The notes beneath the pieces are model-generated. The model saw nothing but the letters and a program-made list of their open reading frames with translations, ran no database searches and was not told the DNA's origin. From RYN-230 sp036509255 (GTDB lineage: Bacteria > Actinomycetota > Actinomycetes > Streptosporangiales > Streptosporangiaceae), in contig DATCFY010000011.1 in NCBI GenBank assembly GCA_036509255.1, positions 1-64,000 of the forward strand: DNA of 64,000 nt, given 5' to 3'. The position numbers and the translations under genes were made by a program. Positions 17,804 to 26,325 of the stretch are shown in pieces. Numbering within the stretch: the stretch's first letter is position 1; the number at the start of each line of letters is the position of its first letter.

Positions 17804-20338
17804 ATGAATGACACACCGGGCCGGGCGAGTGCGGTGATCGTGGGCGCCGGGATCGTCGGTAACAGCCTGGCCTGCCATCTGGCCCGGCTCGGCTGGCGGG
17901 ACCTGGTCCTGGTGGACAAGGGGCCGATGCCGAACCCGGGGGGCTCGACCGGGCACGCCTCCAACTTCATCTTCCCCATCGAGTACTCGAAGATGATGAT
18001 GGAGCTGACCCGGGACAGCACCGAGCAGTACCAGGAGCTCGGGGTGTTCACCCAGAGTGGCGGCGTCGAGGTGGCCCGGACCCAGGTCCGGATGGATGAG
18101 CTGCGGCGGCGCTGCACCGCCGCCAAGGCCTGGGGCATCCCGGCTGAGGTGATCTCACCCGCCGAGGTCGCGAAGCTGGTGCCGTACCTGGATGAGTCCG
18201 TGATCCTGGGCGGGGCGTACTTCCCCACCGTGGGCGTGGTCGACTCGCTGCGGGCCGGCACGCTGATGCGGGAGGAGGCGCAGCGGTCCGGCGCGCTCCA
18301 GGTCGTGGCGGGCGCCGAGGTGCTCGGCATCGACACCAGCGGGCGCGGCCGGAACGGGCGGCCGAAGATCACCTCGGTGCGGACCACCGCCGGGGAGATC
18401 GAGACCAGCATCTGCGTGATCTGCTGCGGGGTGTGGAGCCCGCGCATCGCCCGGATGGCCGGGGCCCGGCTCCCGCTCACCCCGATCGTGCACCAGATGA
18501 TCAGCGTCGGCCCCATCGCGCTGTTCGCCGGCACGCAGGGAGAGATCACCTACCCGATCGTGCGTGACGTGGACACGAACATGTACGAGCGGCAGCACGG
18601 CGGCGATATGGAGGTGGGCTCCTACGCCCACCGGCCGATCATCGTCCCCCCGGACGACATCCCCTCCATCGAGGAATCCGCGCTGTCCCCGACCGAGCTG
18701 CCGTTCACCGCGGACGACTTCGACCCGCAGCTCGCCGAGGCGCTCGAGCTCATGCCCGAACTGCTGGGCGACGAGAAGGCCGGTATCCGGTACGCGATCA
18801 ACGGCCTGATCTCGATGACCCCGGACGGCCACCCGCTGCTCGGCCCGGCACCGGAGGTGGACGGGCTGTGGTCGGCCGCGGCCAGCTGGATCAAGGAGGG
18901 GCCGGGAGTCGGCCGCGTCGTGGCCGAGTGGATGAGCGGTCAGGTCCCGACCGTCGACGTGGACGAGGCCAACGTCGCCCGGTTCTACCCGAGCCAGCGC
19001 ACCGTGGCCCACGTCCAGGCGCGGGCCCGGGAGGGCTTCAACAAGATGTACGGGATCGTGCATCCGGCCGAGCAATGGGAGTCCGGCCGGCCGGTGCGGG
19101 TCAGCCCGGTCTACGACCGGGAGCGGGAGCTGGGCGCGGTCTTCTTCGAGACGGCCGGCTGGGAACGCCCGTACTGGTACGCGTCCAACGAGTCACTGCA
19201 GGAGAGGTATGCCGGACGGCTGATGCCCAGGGACGCCGAGTGGGACGCCCGCTGGTGGTCGCCGGTCATCAACGCCGAGCACCTCGCCATGCGGGACGCG
19301 TGCGGGCTCGTCGACCTGTCCGCTTTCGCGATCTTCGACGTCACCGGGCCGTCCGCACTGGACGTGGTGCAGTCGCTGGCCGTCGCGCAGCTCGACGTGG
19401 CCCCCGGCCGGGTCGTGTACACCTCGCTGCTGGACGAGCGGGGCGGGTTCAAGGCCGACCTGACCGTCATGCGGCTCGGCCGGGAGCGGTTCCGGGTGGT
19501 GACGGGCGGCGCGACCGGCCAGGCCGACCTGGCCTGGTTCGCCGAGCACCTGCCCGCCGACGGCACGGCCGCGCTCGCCGACCAGACCTCCGCCCAGGTC
19601 ACGATCGGGCTGTGGGGGCCGCGGGCGCGCGATGTACTGCAGTCCGTCACCCGCGACGACGTGAGCCACGCCGGGTTCCCCTTCGCCACCTGCCGGGAGG
19701 TGGAGATCGCGGGCCTGTCCGTGCTGGCTTCACGGATCTCTTACGTGGGCGAGCTCGGCTGGGAACTGCACGTGCCCGTCGAGCAGGGCGGCAAGCTGTG
19801 GGACGCGCTCTGGGCGGCGGGTACCCCGCACGGGCTGGTGCCGGTCGGCATCGGTGTGTACGGCACCACCGGCCGGCTGGAAAAGGGCTACCGTGCCTTC
19901 GGGAACGAGCTGACCGCGGACTATACCCTGGTCGAGGCGGGGATGACCCGTCCCAAGGTGAAGGCCCAGCCGTTCATCGGCAAGGAGGCCTACCTGGCCC
20001 AGCGGGCTGAGCCACCCGCCGCGGTGCTGTGCACGCTCACCGTGGACGACCACACCCCGCCCAGCGGGCCAGCCCGCTACATGCTGGGTGGCGAGCCCAT
20101 CCTGTCGCCCGCCGGTGAGCGGCTGGTGGACGCGAAGGGCCGGCCGTCGTACGTGACCAGCGCCGGGTCCGGCCCGTCGGTGGGCCGGCACCTGCTGCTG
20201 GCCTACCTGCCCCCGGCCCAGGCCAGCGTGGGCACCCGACTCCAGGTCGAATGCTTTGGCGACGCCTACCCGGTGACCGTGGCGGTGGCCGGAGCCACCC
20301 CCTTGTTCGACCCGGACAACGCGCGGATCCGGAGCTGA
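17804..20338 (+). CDS. FAD-dependent oxidoreductase-GcvT fusion, dimethylglycine/sarcosine dehydrogenase type
   Basis: An 844-residue, two-part enzyme. The N-terminal half is a DAO-fold FAD domain (VIVGAGIVGNSLACHLARLG at about 11-30; GSTGHASNF near 47, matching the region of the FAD-linking histidine in dimethylglycine dehydrogenases). A linker domain follows, and from about 450 a GcvT-like folate domain (FDVTGPSALDVVQSL, SYVGELGWELHVP). Family members demethylate dimethylglycine or sarcosine and pass the one-carbon unit to THF as methylene-THF. The directly following etfBA genes argue for a dehydrogenase that reduces ETF rather than an oxidase. AGGA lies upstream of the ATG. Confidence 0.85.
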   Translation: MNDTPGRASAVIVGAGIVGNSLACHLARLGWRDLVLVDKGPMPNPGGSTGHASNFIFPIEYSKMMMELTRDSTEQYQELGVFTQSGGVEVARTQVRMDELRRRCTAAKAWGIPAEVISPAEVAKLVPYLDESVILGGAYFPTVGVVDSLRAGTLMREEAQRSGALQVVAGAEVLGIDTSGRGRNGRPKITSVRTTAGEIETSICVICCGVWSPRIARMAGARLPLTPIVHQMISVGPIALFAGTQGEITYPIVRDVDTNMYERQHGGDMEVGSYAHRPIIVPPDDIPSIEESALSPTELPFTADDFDPQLAEALELMPELLGDEKAGIRYAINGLISMTPDGHPLLGPAPEVDGLWSAAASWIKEGPGVGRVVAEWMSGQVPTVDVDEANVARFYPSQRTVAHVQARAREGFNKMYGIVHPAEQWESGRPVRVSPVYDRERELGAVFFETAGWERPYWYASNESLQERYAGRLMPRDAEWDARWWSPVINAEHLAMRDACGLVDLSAFAIFDVTGPSALDVVQSLAVAQLDVAPGRVVYTSLLDERGGFKADLTVMRLGRERFRVVTGGATGQADLAWFAEHLPADGTAALADQTSAQVTIGLWGPRARDVLQSVTRDDVSHAGFPFATCREVEIAGLSVLASRISYVGELGWELHVPVEQGGKLWDALWAAGTPHGLVPVGIGVYGTTGRLEKGYRAFGNELTADYTLVEAGMTRPKVKAQPFIGKEAYLAQRAEPPAAVLCTLTVDDHTPPSGPARYMLGGEPILSPAGERLVDAKGRPSYVTSAGSGPSVGRHLLLAYLPPAQASVGTRLQVECFGDAYPVTVAVAGATPLFDPDNARIRS

Positions 20339-20344
20339 CCGGCC

Positions 20345-21112
20345 GTGGAGATCGCCGTCTGCGTGAAGCGGGTTCCCCAGGTCGGTGGCCGCATCGTGGT
20401 CACCCCGGACGGGCAGGACGTGGACACCCGGATGTCCGGGTTCGCGATCAGCCCGCATGAGGAATGCGCGGTAGAAGAGGCCGTCCAGATCACCGAGCGG
20501 CTGGGCGGCACCGTGTCGGTGCTGACCCTGGGGCCGGCCGAGGCCGCCGACCAGCTGCGTGACGCCCTCGCGCTCGGCGCCCACCGGGCGGTCCTGCTGG
20601 AGGCCGGCGGCCATGCGTGGGGCCCGGCCGGGACTGCTGCCGCGATCGTCGCCGAGGTGCGCCGCCGGTCCGCCGAGGGCCCGGCCTACGACCTGCTGCT
20701 GCTCGGCAATGAGGCGGCCGACACCGGGGACTACCAGGTGGGCATCCGGGTCGCGCACGGTCTCGGCTGGCCGTGCGCCACCGGTATCAAGCAGCTGGAG
20801 GTCACCGGGGACGCGGTGCGGGCCCGCCGGGAGTACCGGGGCCACGAGGAGACGTTCGAGTTCGGGCTGCCTGCGGTGATCACCGTCAAGGAAGGCATCA
20901 ACCTGCCCCGGTACCCGTCCCTGCCGGGACGGCTGCGGGCCAAGCGGGCCGCGGTCGAGCAGTACCAGCCGCAATGGCAGCCCGAGGGGCTGCGCACGCG
21001 CGGGCTCCGGGTGCCGGACCAGCCGCGGCAGCAGGCGACCGTGCTGGGGACCGGGACGGACGCGGTCCCCGCCCTGGTCCGGTTGCTGGACGAGCTGGGG
21101 ATCTTGAAATGA
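20345..21112 (+). CDS. etfB: Electron transfer flavoprotein beta subunit
   Basis: A 255-residue ETF beta chain, the AMP/nucleotide-binding partner of EtfA. The N-terminus MEIAVCVKRVPQ, the SPHEECAVEEAV segment and VSVLTLGPAEAADQLRDALALGA match the family throughout. Start is GTG at 20345, only 6 bp after the demethylase stop, so the genes are tightly linked. ETF accepts electrons from flavin dehydrogenases and hands them to ETF:quinone oxidoreductase, which is not encoded in this window. Confidence 0.92.
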   Translation: MEIAVCVKRVPQVGGRIVVTPDGQDVDTRMSGFAISPHEECAVEEAVQITERLGGTVSVLTLGPAEAADQLRDALALGAHRAVLLEAGGHAWGPAGTAAAIVAEVRRRSAEGPAYDLLLLGNEAADTGDYQVGIRVAHGLGWPCATGIKQLEVTGDAVRARREYRGHEETFEFGLPAVITVKEGINLPRYPSLPGRLRAKRAAVEQYQPQWQPEGLRTRGLRVPDQPRQQATVLGTGTDAVPALVRLLDELGILK

Positions 21113-21122
21113 GCGTGCTGAC

Positions 21123-22151
21123 GTGAACGTACTCTGCCTGGTCGAACTGGACGACGCCGGTGTGACGGATGCGTCGCTGCGCGCCCTGACCTTCGCCCGG
21201 TCGCTGGTCACCGGCGGCGCGCCGGGGGACCCGGGTGGGGGCCGCCCGGTCCTCGCCGCCGTTGCGTTCGGGCCGGCTGACCGGGTGCCGGCCAGTCTCC
21301 TCGGCCGCTACGGGGTGACCGAGGCGTACGTCATCGAGCCGGCCACCCTGGACGGGTACGCCCCGCAGGCCTGGGCGCGAAGCCTCGAAGGCCTGCTCGG
21401 CGTGACCCTGGCCGCCGCGGTGGTGGCGGCGGGCACGGACTGCGGCAGCGAGGTGCTCGCCCATCTCGGTGCGCTGACCGGCCAGCCGATGGCCGCGAAC
21501 TGCATCGCGGCCAGCCGGGCCGCGGACGGCACGCTGGCGGTGTCCCGCCAGCGCTGGGCCGGTCTGCTCATCGAGGACGCCACCCTGGAGGGGATGCCCG
21601 CCCTGCTCACCGTGGCTACCGATGCCGTGCCGCCCGTGCCGGTCGACGCGGCGCCGGTTGATGCGGGCGCGGCCGGTGATACGGCCGATCCGCCCGTCCG
21701 TGTCCACGAGCCCGACCTGGACCCCGCGGACCTGCGGGTCCGGGCGACCGTGTCGGCCGGCCGCGAGGGCGGGGTATCGCTGGCTACCGCCCGGGTGGTG
21801 GTCGGCGGGGGCCGCGGCGTCGGCGGGCCGGACGGCTTCGCCCCGCTGGAGGAACTGGCCAGCTTGCTCGGCGGGGTGGTCGGGGTGTCCCGCGTGGTCA
21901 CCAGCCAGGGCTGGCGGCCGCACACTCAGCAAGTGGGCCAGACCGGCACCAAGATCACCCCCGAGCTCTACCTGGCCTGCGGGATCAGCGGGGCGATCCA
22001 GCACATGGCGGGCTGCGGCAGCGCCAGGAACATCGTCGTGGTCAACACCGACCCCTCGGCGCCGATCCTGTCCCGGGCCGACTACGCGGTGATCGGCGAC
22101 CTGGCTGAGGTGATCCCGGCCCTGGTGGCGGCGCTCAAGGACCGGCGCTGA
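21123..22151 (+). CDS. etfA: Electron transfer flavoprotein alpha subunit
   Basis: A 342-residue ETF alpha chain. The C-terminal FAD domain is clear: RVVVGGGRGVGG (about 223), SRVVTSQGWRPHTQQVGQTG (about 260) and YLACGISGAIQHMAGC (about 283), with NTDPSAPI near 305. Start is GTG 10 bp after etfB. It forms the flavin half of the electron acceptor for the demethylase, and by inference could also take electrons from the MetF-like reductase at 25-26 kb. Confidence 0.92.
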   Translation: MNVLCLVELDDAGVTDASLRALTFARSLVTGGAPGDPGGGRPVLAAVAFGPADRVPASLLGRYGVTEAYVIEPATLDGYAPQAWARSLEGLLGVTLAAAVVAAGTDCGSEVLAHLGALTGQPMAANCIAASRAADGTLAVSRQRWAGLLIEDATLEGMPALLTVATDAVPPVPVDAAPVDAGAAGDTADPPVRVHEPDLDPADLRVRATVSAGREGGVSLATARVVVGGGRGVGGPDGFAPLEELASLLGGVVGVSRVVTSQGWRPHTQQVGQTGTKITPELYLACGISGAIQHMAGCGSARNIVVVNTDPSAPILSRADYAVIGDLAEVIPALVAALKDRR

Positions 22152-22225
22152 CGGAGCGGCGCTGACGGACCAGGGCCCACGGAGCAGGGCCTACGGAGCA
22201 GGGCTCACCGGCAGGTACTGAGGGG

Positions 22226-22256
22226 CTGGACCCGCCGGCCGCGCCGGCGGGTCCAG
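22226..22256. terminator. Bidirectional terminator hairpin between etfA and the STAND/TPR gene
   Basis: CTGGACCCGCCGGC (22226-22239) and GCCGGCGGGTCCAG (22243-22256) form a perfect 14-bp stem with a 3-nt loop between convergent genes. There is no U-tract, as is usual in actinobacterial terminators. Confidence 0.65.
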
Positions 22257-22297
22257 CCTCCGGCAGGTCAGTCCGCGGGACCGGCCGGGTCAGGGGG

Positions 22298-25099
22298 TCA
22301 GGTCCGCTGCGCGGCCTCGAGGTTTTCCCGCACCGCGCGGGTCAGCGGATGATCCAGGCCGAGGGCCTGCTCGCAGTCGGCCAGTGTGCGCTCGAACACC
22401 TCGATCGCCTCGGACAGCCGCAGCGCGGCGTGATAGGCGGACGCCAGGTTCGCCCGTGAGGTGAGGGTGGACTGGTGGGTCGGGCCGAGCACGCGCTCGC
22501 AGGCGACCAGGGTCTGCTCGTAGAGCGGCAGCGCGTCCTTGAGCCGCCCGGCCGAGTGATAGGCGTTGGCCAGATTTCCGCGGGCCGTCATGGTGTCCAT
22601 GTCGTCAGGCCCCTGGGCCAGCTCCCGGTCGGCCAGTGTCCGTTCGTATACCGGGATGGCGTCCTTGACCCGCCGGGCCGCGAGATAGGCGTTGGCCAGG
22701 TTGCCGCGCGCGGTCATGGTGTCCGGGTGGTAGCTGCCCAGGACCCGCTCCCGGTCTGCGACCACCCGCTCGTACTGCGGCAGTGCCTGTTTCATCCGCC
22801 CGGCGATCCGGTAGGCGTAAGCCAGGTCGGCGCGGGCGGCCATGCTCTCCGGATGGTCCGGGCCCTGGGCCCGCTCCCGGTCGACCAGGATCCGCTCGTA
22901 CACTGGCACGGCCTGCCTGAGCTGGCCCACCGTCTGGTAGGCCTGGGCCAGCCCGGCCCGGGCGGCGAGCGTGTCCGGGTGCGCTGGCCCCAGTCCTTGC
23001 TCCAGGTCCGCCAGGGTCTGCTGGTACACGGGGAGGGCATGCTCGGGCCGGCCCGCGGCCAGGTACGCGCCGGCCAGCTCACCGCGCGCGGCCAGCGTGT
23101 CCGGGTGCCGCGCGCCCAGCACCCATTCGCGGTCTGCGACCACCCGTTCGTACATCGGCAGGGCCTCGGCGTGCCGACCCCCGGCGGCGTAGGCCCTCGC
23201 GAGGTGGCCACAGGAGGCCAGCGTGTCCGGATGGTCCCTGCCCAGCACCCGCTGCCGCTCCGTGAGCGTCCGCTCGTGCACGCTGATGGCGTCGTCGAGC
23301 CGGCCCGCCGTCTCGTAGGCCGAGGCCAGGCCGTCGCGGCAGCGGAATGCCTGGCTGTGGTCCGGGCCGAGCGTCCGGGTGCTGGTCTCCAGCATGTCCT
23401 GCCAGTAGGCGAGCCCCGGGCCGCTGATCTCGTCGCTGCCCAGGCTGCGCCCCGCCTGCATCAGGACCGGGTGGGTCTCCGGGGTCCAGAGCAGATCGCC
23501 GCTGTGCTCGCGCAGGCTGATGGTGCTGTCCCGCAGGGCCTGCGCCAGCCGGGGCGGAACCGGGTCCCCGGGCCAGGACTGCAGTAGCGCGTCCGCGGTG
23601 GCCCGGACGGCCCGCTCCAGCTCCGCCGGCGGGATGATGCCGCGGGTCATGGCCTGGATCGCCGGATGCACCTGCACGGTCCGCGTGGTGCTGGCCGGGT
23701 TTATCGTGACCAGCCCGGCCCGGGCGACCGCGTGCACCGCGTCGCGGGCCTGGGCCGGCTCGGCCGGCATGGCCGGATGGCCGGTCAGGTAACCGCAGGC
23801 GGCCGGGGTGGTGAAGAAGACACCCGGGATGCCGGCCGGGTCGAGCAGGGCGGCCAGCACCAGGGCCGGCCGGGCGAAGCCGGCGGGCGGGATCTGGTCA
23901 GCCAGGTCCGTGGCCAGCGACCAGGTCACGCTGGCGTGGCCAAGCGCGGCATAGTCCAGCCTCGGCCCGTCGAGTTCGGTGCGGGCGGATCCCGGGCCGT
24001 CCCAGGCGCTGCCGGGCCGCCGGCTGGCGCTGTTCATCCGCTGCTTCCGGTCGTGGTACCAGCGCCGGTAGTCGCGGCAGCTGGCCCCAGTGCAGATCAG
24101 CGTGGCTGTGGCGTGGGCCAGTGCGAGCGGGTGGCAGTCCAGGTCGGCCGCCAGGTCCAGGGCCTCGGTCCGCTGGCCGGGGTCGGTGGCGAGCCGCGCG
24201 GTCAGGTACGCCAGGGCTTCGCGGGTGCTGAACGCGGGAACCGGCGCGATCCTGCGGTGCGGCGCGGCCAGGTTGCCGTCCTGGCGGGCCGTGACCACGA
24301 CCCGGCCGCTGGGTCCGGCCGGCCACAGGTCAGCCAGGTCGGCTGGATCCGCTAGGTCATCGAGGACCACTAGCCAACGCCGCTCGGTGCTGGACAACCA
24401 GGCCAGGAAGCGCTGCGCCCCGGTCAGCAGGTCGTCGCCCGGATCGGCGGCGCCCAGTTCCGCCAGGGCCAGCGCGTATCCGCTCAGGATCGCGTTCCTG
24501 CTGCTGGCCTTGACCCAGACGAGCAGATCCACCGCACGGGTATCCCAGAGCTGATGCGCCAGGGCCGCGGCCAGCTGCGTCTTGCCCGTGCCGCCAGAAA
24601 CGGCCAGGTAATCAGGGTCGCGGGAGGTGGCCTGCCGGGCCGCGCTGCGGGAGGCGGCCGAGTGTGCCAGGATGCCGGAGGCCGTCAACTGTGCCGGGAT
24701 GCCGGAGGCCGCCAGGCGTGCCGGGCCACCGGGGGCCGCCAGGCCTGCCGGATCGCCAGGCAGGGGTGCCGGATCGCCAGGCAGGGGTGCCGGGTCGCCA
24801 GAGGCCGCCAGGCTGGCCGGGTCGCCGGAGGCGGCGAGGTGAGCAGACCCGGCCGCAGCAGCCAGAGAGGCAGAGCCGCCGGAGGCGTTCAGATGAGCTG
24901 CCCCGCTCAGCGCAGCGGCAGGGTTCAGGAAACTGCCGGAGGCTGGGGCCTGCTCGGCAGGACTGGCGTCGGGTGGGGGAGCGAGAATTAACGTGTCCCC
25001 GGGATTCAGCTTGCCGATCGGGCCTAGCCCCGTCTCGGGGCGCGGGCTATGGCAGTCAGCCAGGGGCGGGACTGGGCCGCAGCGCAGCGGCCAGTCCAC
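22298..25099 (-). CDS. STAND-type NTPase (NB-ARC-like) with C-terminal TPR repeats
   Basis: A 933-residue signalling-type protein. The N-terminal 160 residues are Ala/Pro/Ser/Gly-rich, with degenerate repeats of an AASGxPA type. A P-loop NTPase follows: Walker A SGGTGKTQ at about 168 and Walker B WLVVLDDL near 245. The C-terminus (about 555-933) has at least eight 42-residue kinesin-light-chain-like TPR units, each containing a variant of ERxxGxxHPDTLAARxxLAxAY. Such proteins sense ligands by the repeats and oligomerise; some act in antiphage defence, others in regulation. No effector domain is evident at the N-terminus. Start GTG 25099 is uncertain. Confidence 0.8.
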   Translation of the reverse strand: MDWPLRCGPVPPLADCHSPRPETGLGPIGKLNPGDTLILAPPPDASPAEQAPASGSFLNPAAALSGAAHLNASGGSASLAAAAGSAHLAASGDPASLAASGDPAPLPGDPAPLPGDPAGLAAPGGPARLAASGIPAQLTASGILAHSAASRSAARQATSRDPDYLAVSGGTGKTQLAAALAHQLWDTRAVDLLVWVKASSRNAILSGYALALAELGAADPGDDLLTGAQRFLAWLSSTERRWLVVLDDLADPADLADLWPAGPSGRVVVTARQDGNLAAPHRRIAPVPAFSTREALAYLTARLATDPGQRTEALDLAADLDCHPLALAHATATLICTGASCRDYRRWYHDRKQRMNSASRRPGSAWDGPGSARTELDGPRLDYAALGHASVTWSLATDLADQIPPAGFARPALVLAALLDPAGIPGVFFTTPAACGYLTGHPAMPAEPAQARDAVHAVARAGLVTINPASTTRTVQVHPAIQAMTRGIIPPAELERAVRATADALLQSWPGDPVPPRLAQALRDSTISLREHSGDLLWTPETHPVLMQAGRSLGSDEISGPGLAYWQDMLETSTRTLGPDHSQAFRCRDGLASAYETAGRLDDAISVHERTLTERQRVLGRDHPDTLASCGHLARAYAAGGRHAEALPMYERVVADREWVLGARHPDTLAARGELAGAYLAAGRPEHALPVYQQTLADLEQGLGPAHPDTLAARAGLAQAYQTVGQLRQAVPVYERILVDRERAQGPDHPESMAARADLAYAYRIAGRMKQALPQYERVVADRERVLGSYHPDTMTARGNLANAYLAARRVKDAIPVYERTLADRELAQGPDDMDTMTARGNLANAYHSAGRLKDALPLYEQTLVACERVLGPTHQSTLTSRANLASAYHAALRLSEAIEVFERTLADCEQALGLDHPLTRAVRENLEAAQRT

Positions 25100-25201
25100 T
25101 AGATGGGCCTACGCAATGGCCATCGGGGCCCCGGCGACCTCGTTGCCGTTGTGTGACTGTTCACCGTCTGCTCCCACCCACAGCCGGACATCTTGCGCGA
25201 T

Positions 25202-25228
25202 CAGTTGCAGTCGATCGAAACAGTTGCA
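25202..25228. promoter_or_regulatory. Direct repeat upstream of the STAND/TPR gene
   Basis: CAGTTGCA occurs at 25202-25209 and 25221-25228, 19 bp apart (about two helical turns), in the 237-bp gap before the STAND gene. It could bind a dimeric regulator. No other evidence. Confidence 0.25.
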
Positions 25229-25336
25229 CAAGACAGCCTATGACGGCGCAGGCCTGTGTGGGCAGCGTTCTGTAGGCATAAGGAAACGCATCGCGGCCGG
25301 CGGTGCGTGACCAGCCGGCGGTCCGCCCGCGCCATT

Positions 25337-26188
25337 TCAGATGGCTAACTGGCCGTGATCCGGCCCGGCCAGTCTGCGCAGCAACCCGGCCCGCCATTCC
25401 TCTGTCTGCTTGACCTGGTTAAAGGTAAACAGGTGCAGCCCGGCTACGCCTGCGCCGGGGGCGGCCAGGGCCGCACCGGTCCGCTCCAGCAGCCGCTCCG
25501 GACTGTAGCCACCGGGCAGGCCGAGGCGCAGAAACCACTCGGTGTGCCCGGCCAGGAACCGTGTGGATTCGGCTACACCGGCCCGGGCGGCCATGCGCAG
25601 GAGCCTCGCCCGGTCCACCGGGCCCGCCAGTCCCACGTAGAGCGGCAGCGTGACGCCGCGCGCCCGGATCCGGGACACCCACTTCCGCAGCACGGCCGGG
25701 TCGAAGCACAGGTTGCTCACGATGTAGGAGGAGTGATGCCGCTTATCCCACATGGCCTGCACGGTGATGTCGTCGTCGATCCGCGGGTGGCTTTCCGGGT
25801 AGCCGGTGATCCCGACCCGGGCGAACGGGCGCCCCATCTCGGTGAGCCGGGTGAGCAGTGACAGTGCGCTGTCGAACTGGCCGGCCGGGGGATCGGCGTC
25901 GCCCGCGGGCACGAACACGTCATCCACCCCGCAGGCCAGCAGTCGGGTCACGATGGCGTCCAGGTGCGCGTCGTCCACCACCAGGCGGGCGGACAGGTGC
26001 GGCACGACCCGATACCCCCGGGCCGCCAGCCGCTCGGTCAGGTCCAGCGTGGCGTCCAGTCCCTTGGCCGGCGAGGCAGTCACGGTCACGGTCATCCCGG
26101 GTGGAACCCAGTCCGCCACGGCCTGCTCGACCGATCCGGAGGGGAAGACCTCGTAGCGCGGCTGCGCCAGCAGCGCCGCCGCGCTCAT
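25337..26188 (-). CDS. Methylenetetrahydrofolate reductase family protein (MetF-like)
   Basis: A 283-residue FAD-dependent TIM barrel. Conserved features include the N-terminal glutamate in YEVFP, the segment DVFVPAGDADPP, GITGYPESHP, and the FNQVKQTEEW end near the C-terminus. MetF interconverts methylene-THF and methyl-THF. As last gene of the corrinoid methyltransferase operon, its probable role here is oxidation of methyl-THF to methylene-THF, the reverse of the biosynthetic direction. The ATG at 26188 follows a G-rich ribosome site; the frame is open further upstream through a palindromic repeat, which I exclude. Confidence 0.85.
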   Translation of the reverse strand: MSAAALLAQPRYEVFPSGSVEQAVADWVPPGMTVTVTASPAKGLDATLDLTERLAARGYRVVPHLSARLVVDDAHLDAIVTRLLACGVDDVFVPAGDADPPAGQFDSALSLLTRLTEMGRPFARVGITGYPESHPRIDDDITVQAMWDKRHHSSYIVSNLCFDPAVLRKWVSRIRARGVTLPLYVGLAGPVDRARLLRMAARAGVAESTRFLAGHTEWFLRLGLPGGYSPERLLERTGAALAAPGAGVAGLHLFTFNQVKQTEEWRAGLLRRLAGPDHGQLAI

Positions 26189-26273
26189 CAGCCCCCCGCG
26201 CACCGCTTCTCCTCGTGTGTGCCATCGGCTGGGCGCATCGCCGGTCCGTGCGGGCGGGACGCCGGCCCGCGCG

Positions 26274-26325
26274 TCGTGATCATGACTTAGGTGTCGCTGG
26301 AACGACACCAATGTCATGATCACGA
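26274..26325. repeat. 52-nt imperfect palindrome between DUF1638 and MetF genes
   Basis: TCGTGATCATGAC (26274-26286) pairs with GTCATGATCACGA (26313-26325); an inner stem GGTGTCG (26290-26296) pairs with CGACACC (26303-26309), with loop CTGGAA. The DUF1638 reading frame runs into it and takes its stop codon from the far arm. It looks like a mobile or REP-type palindromic element, or an intra-operon processing hairpin. Confidence 0.7.
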
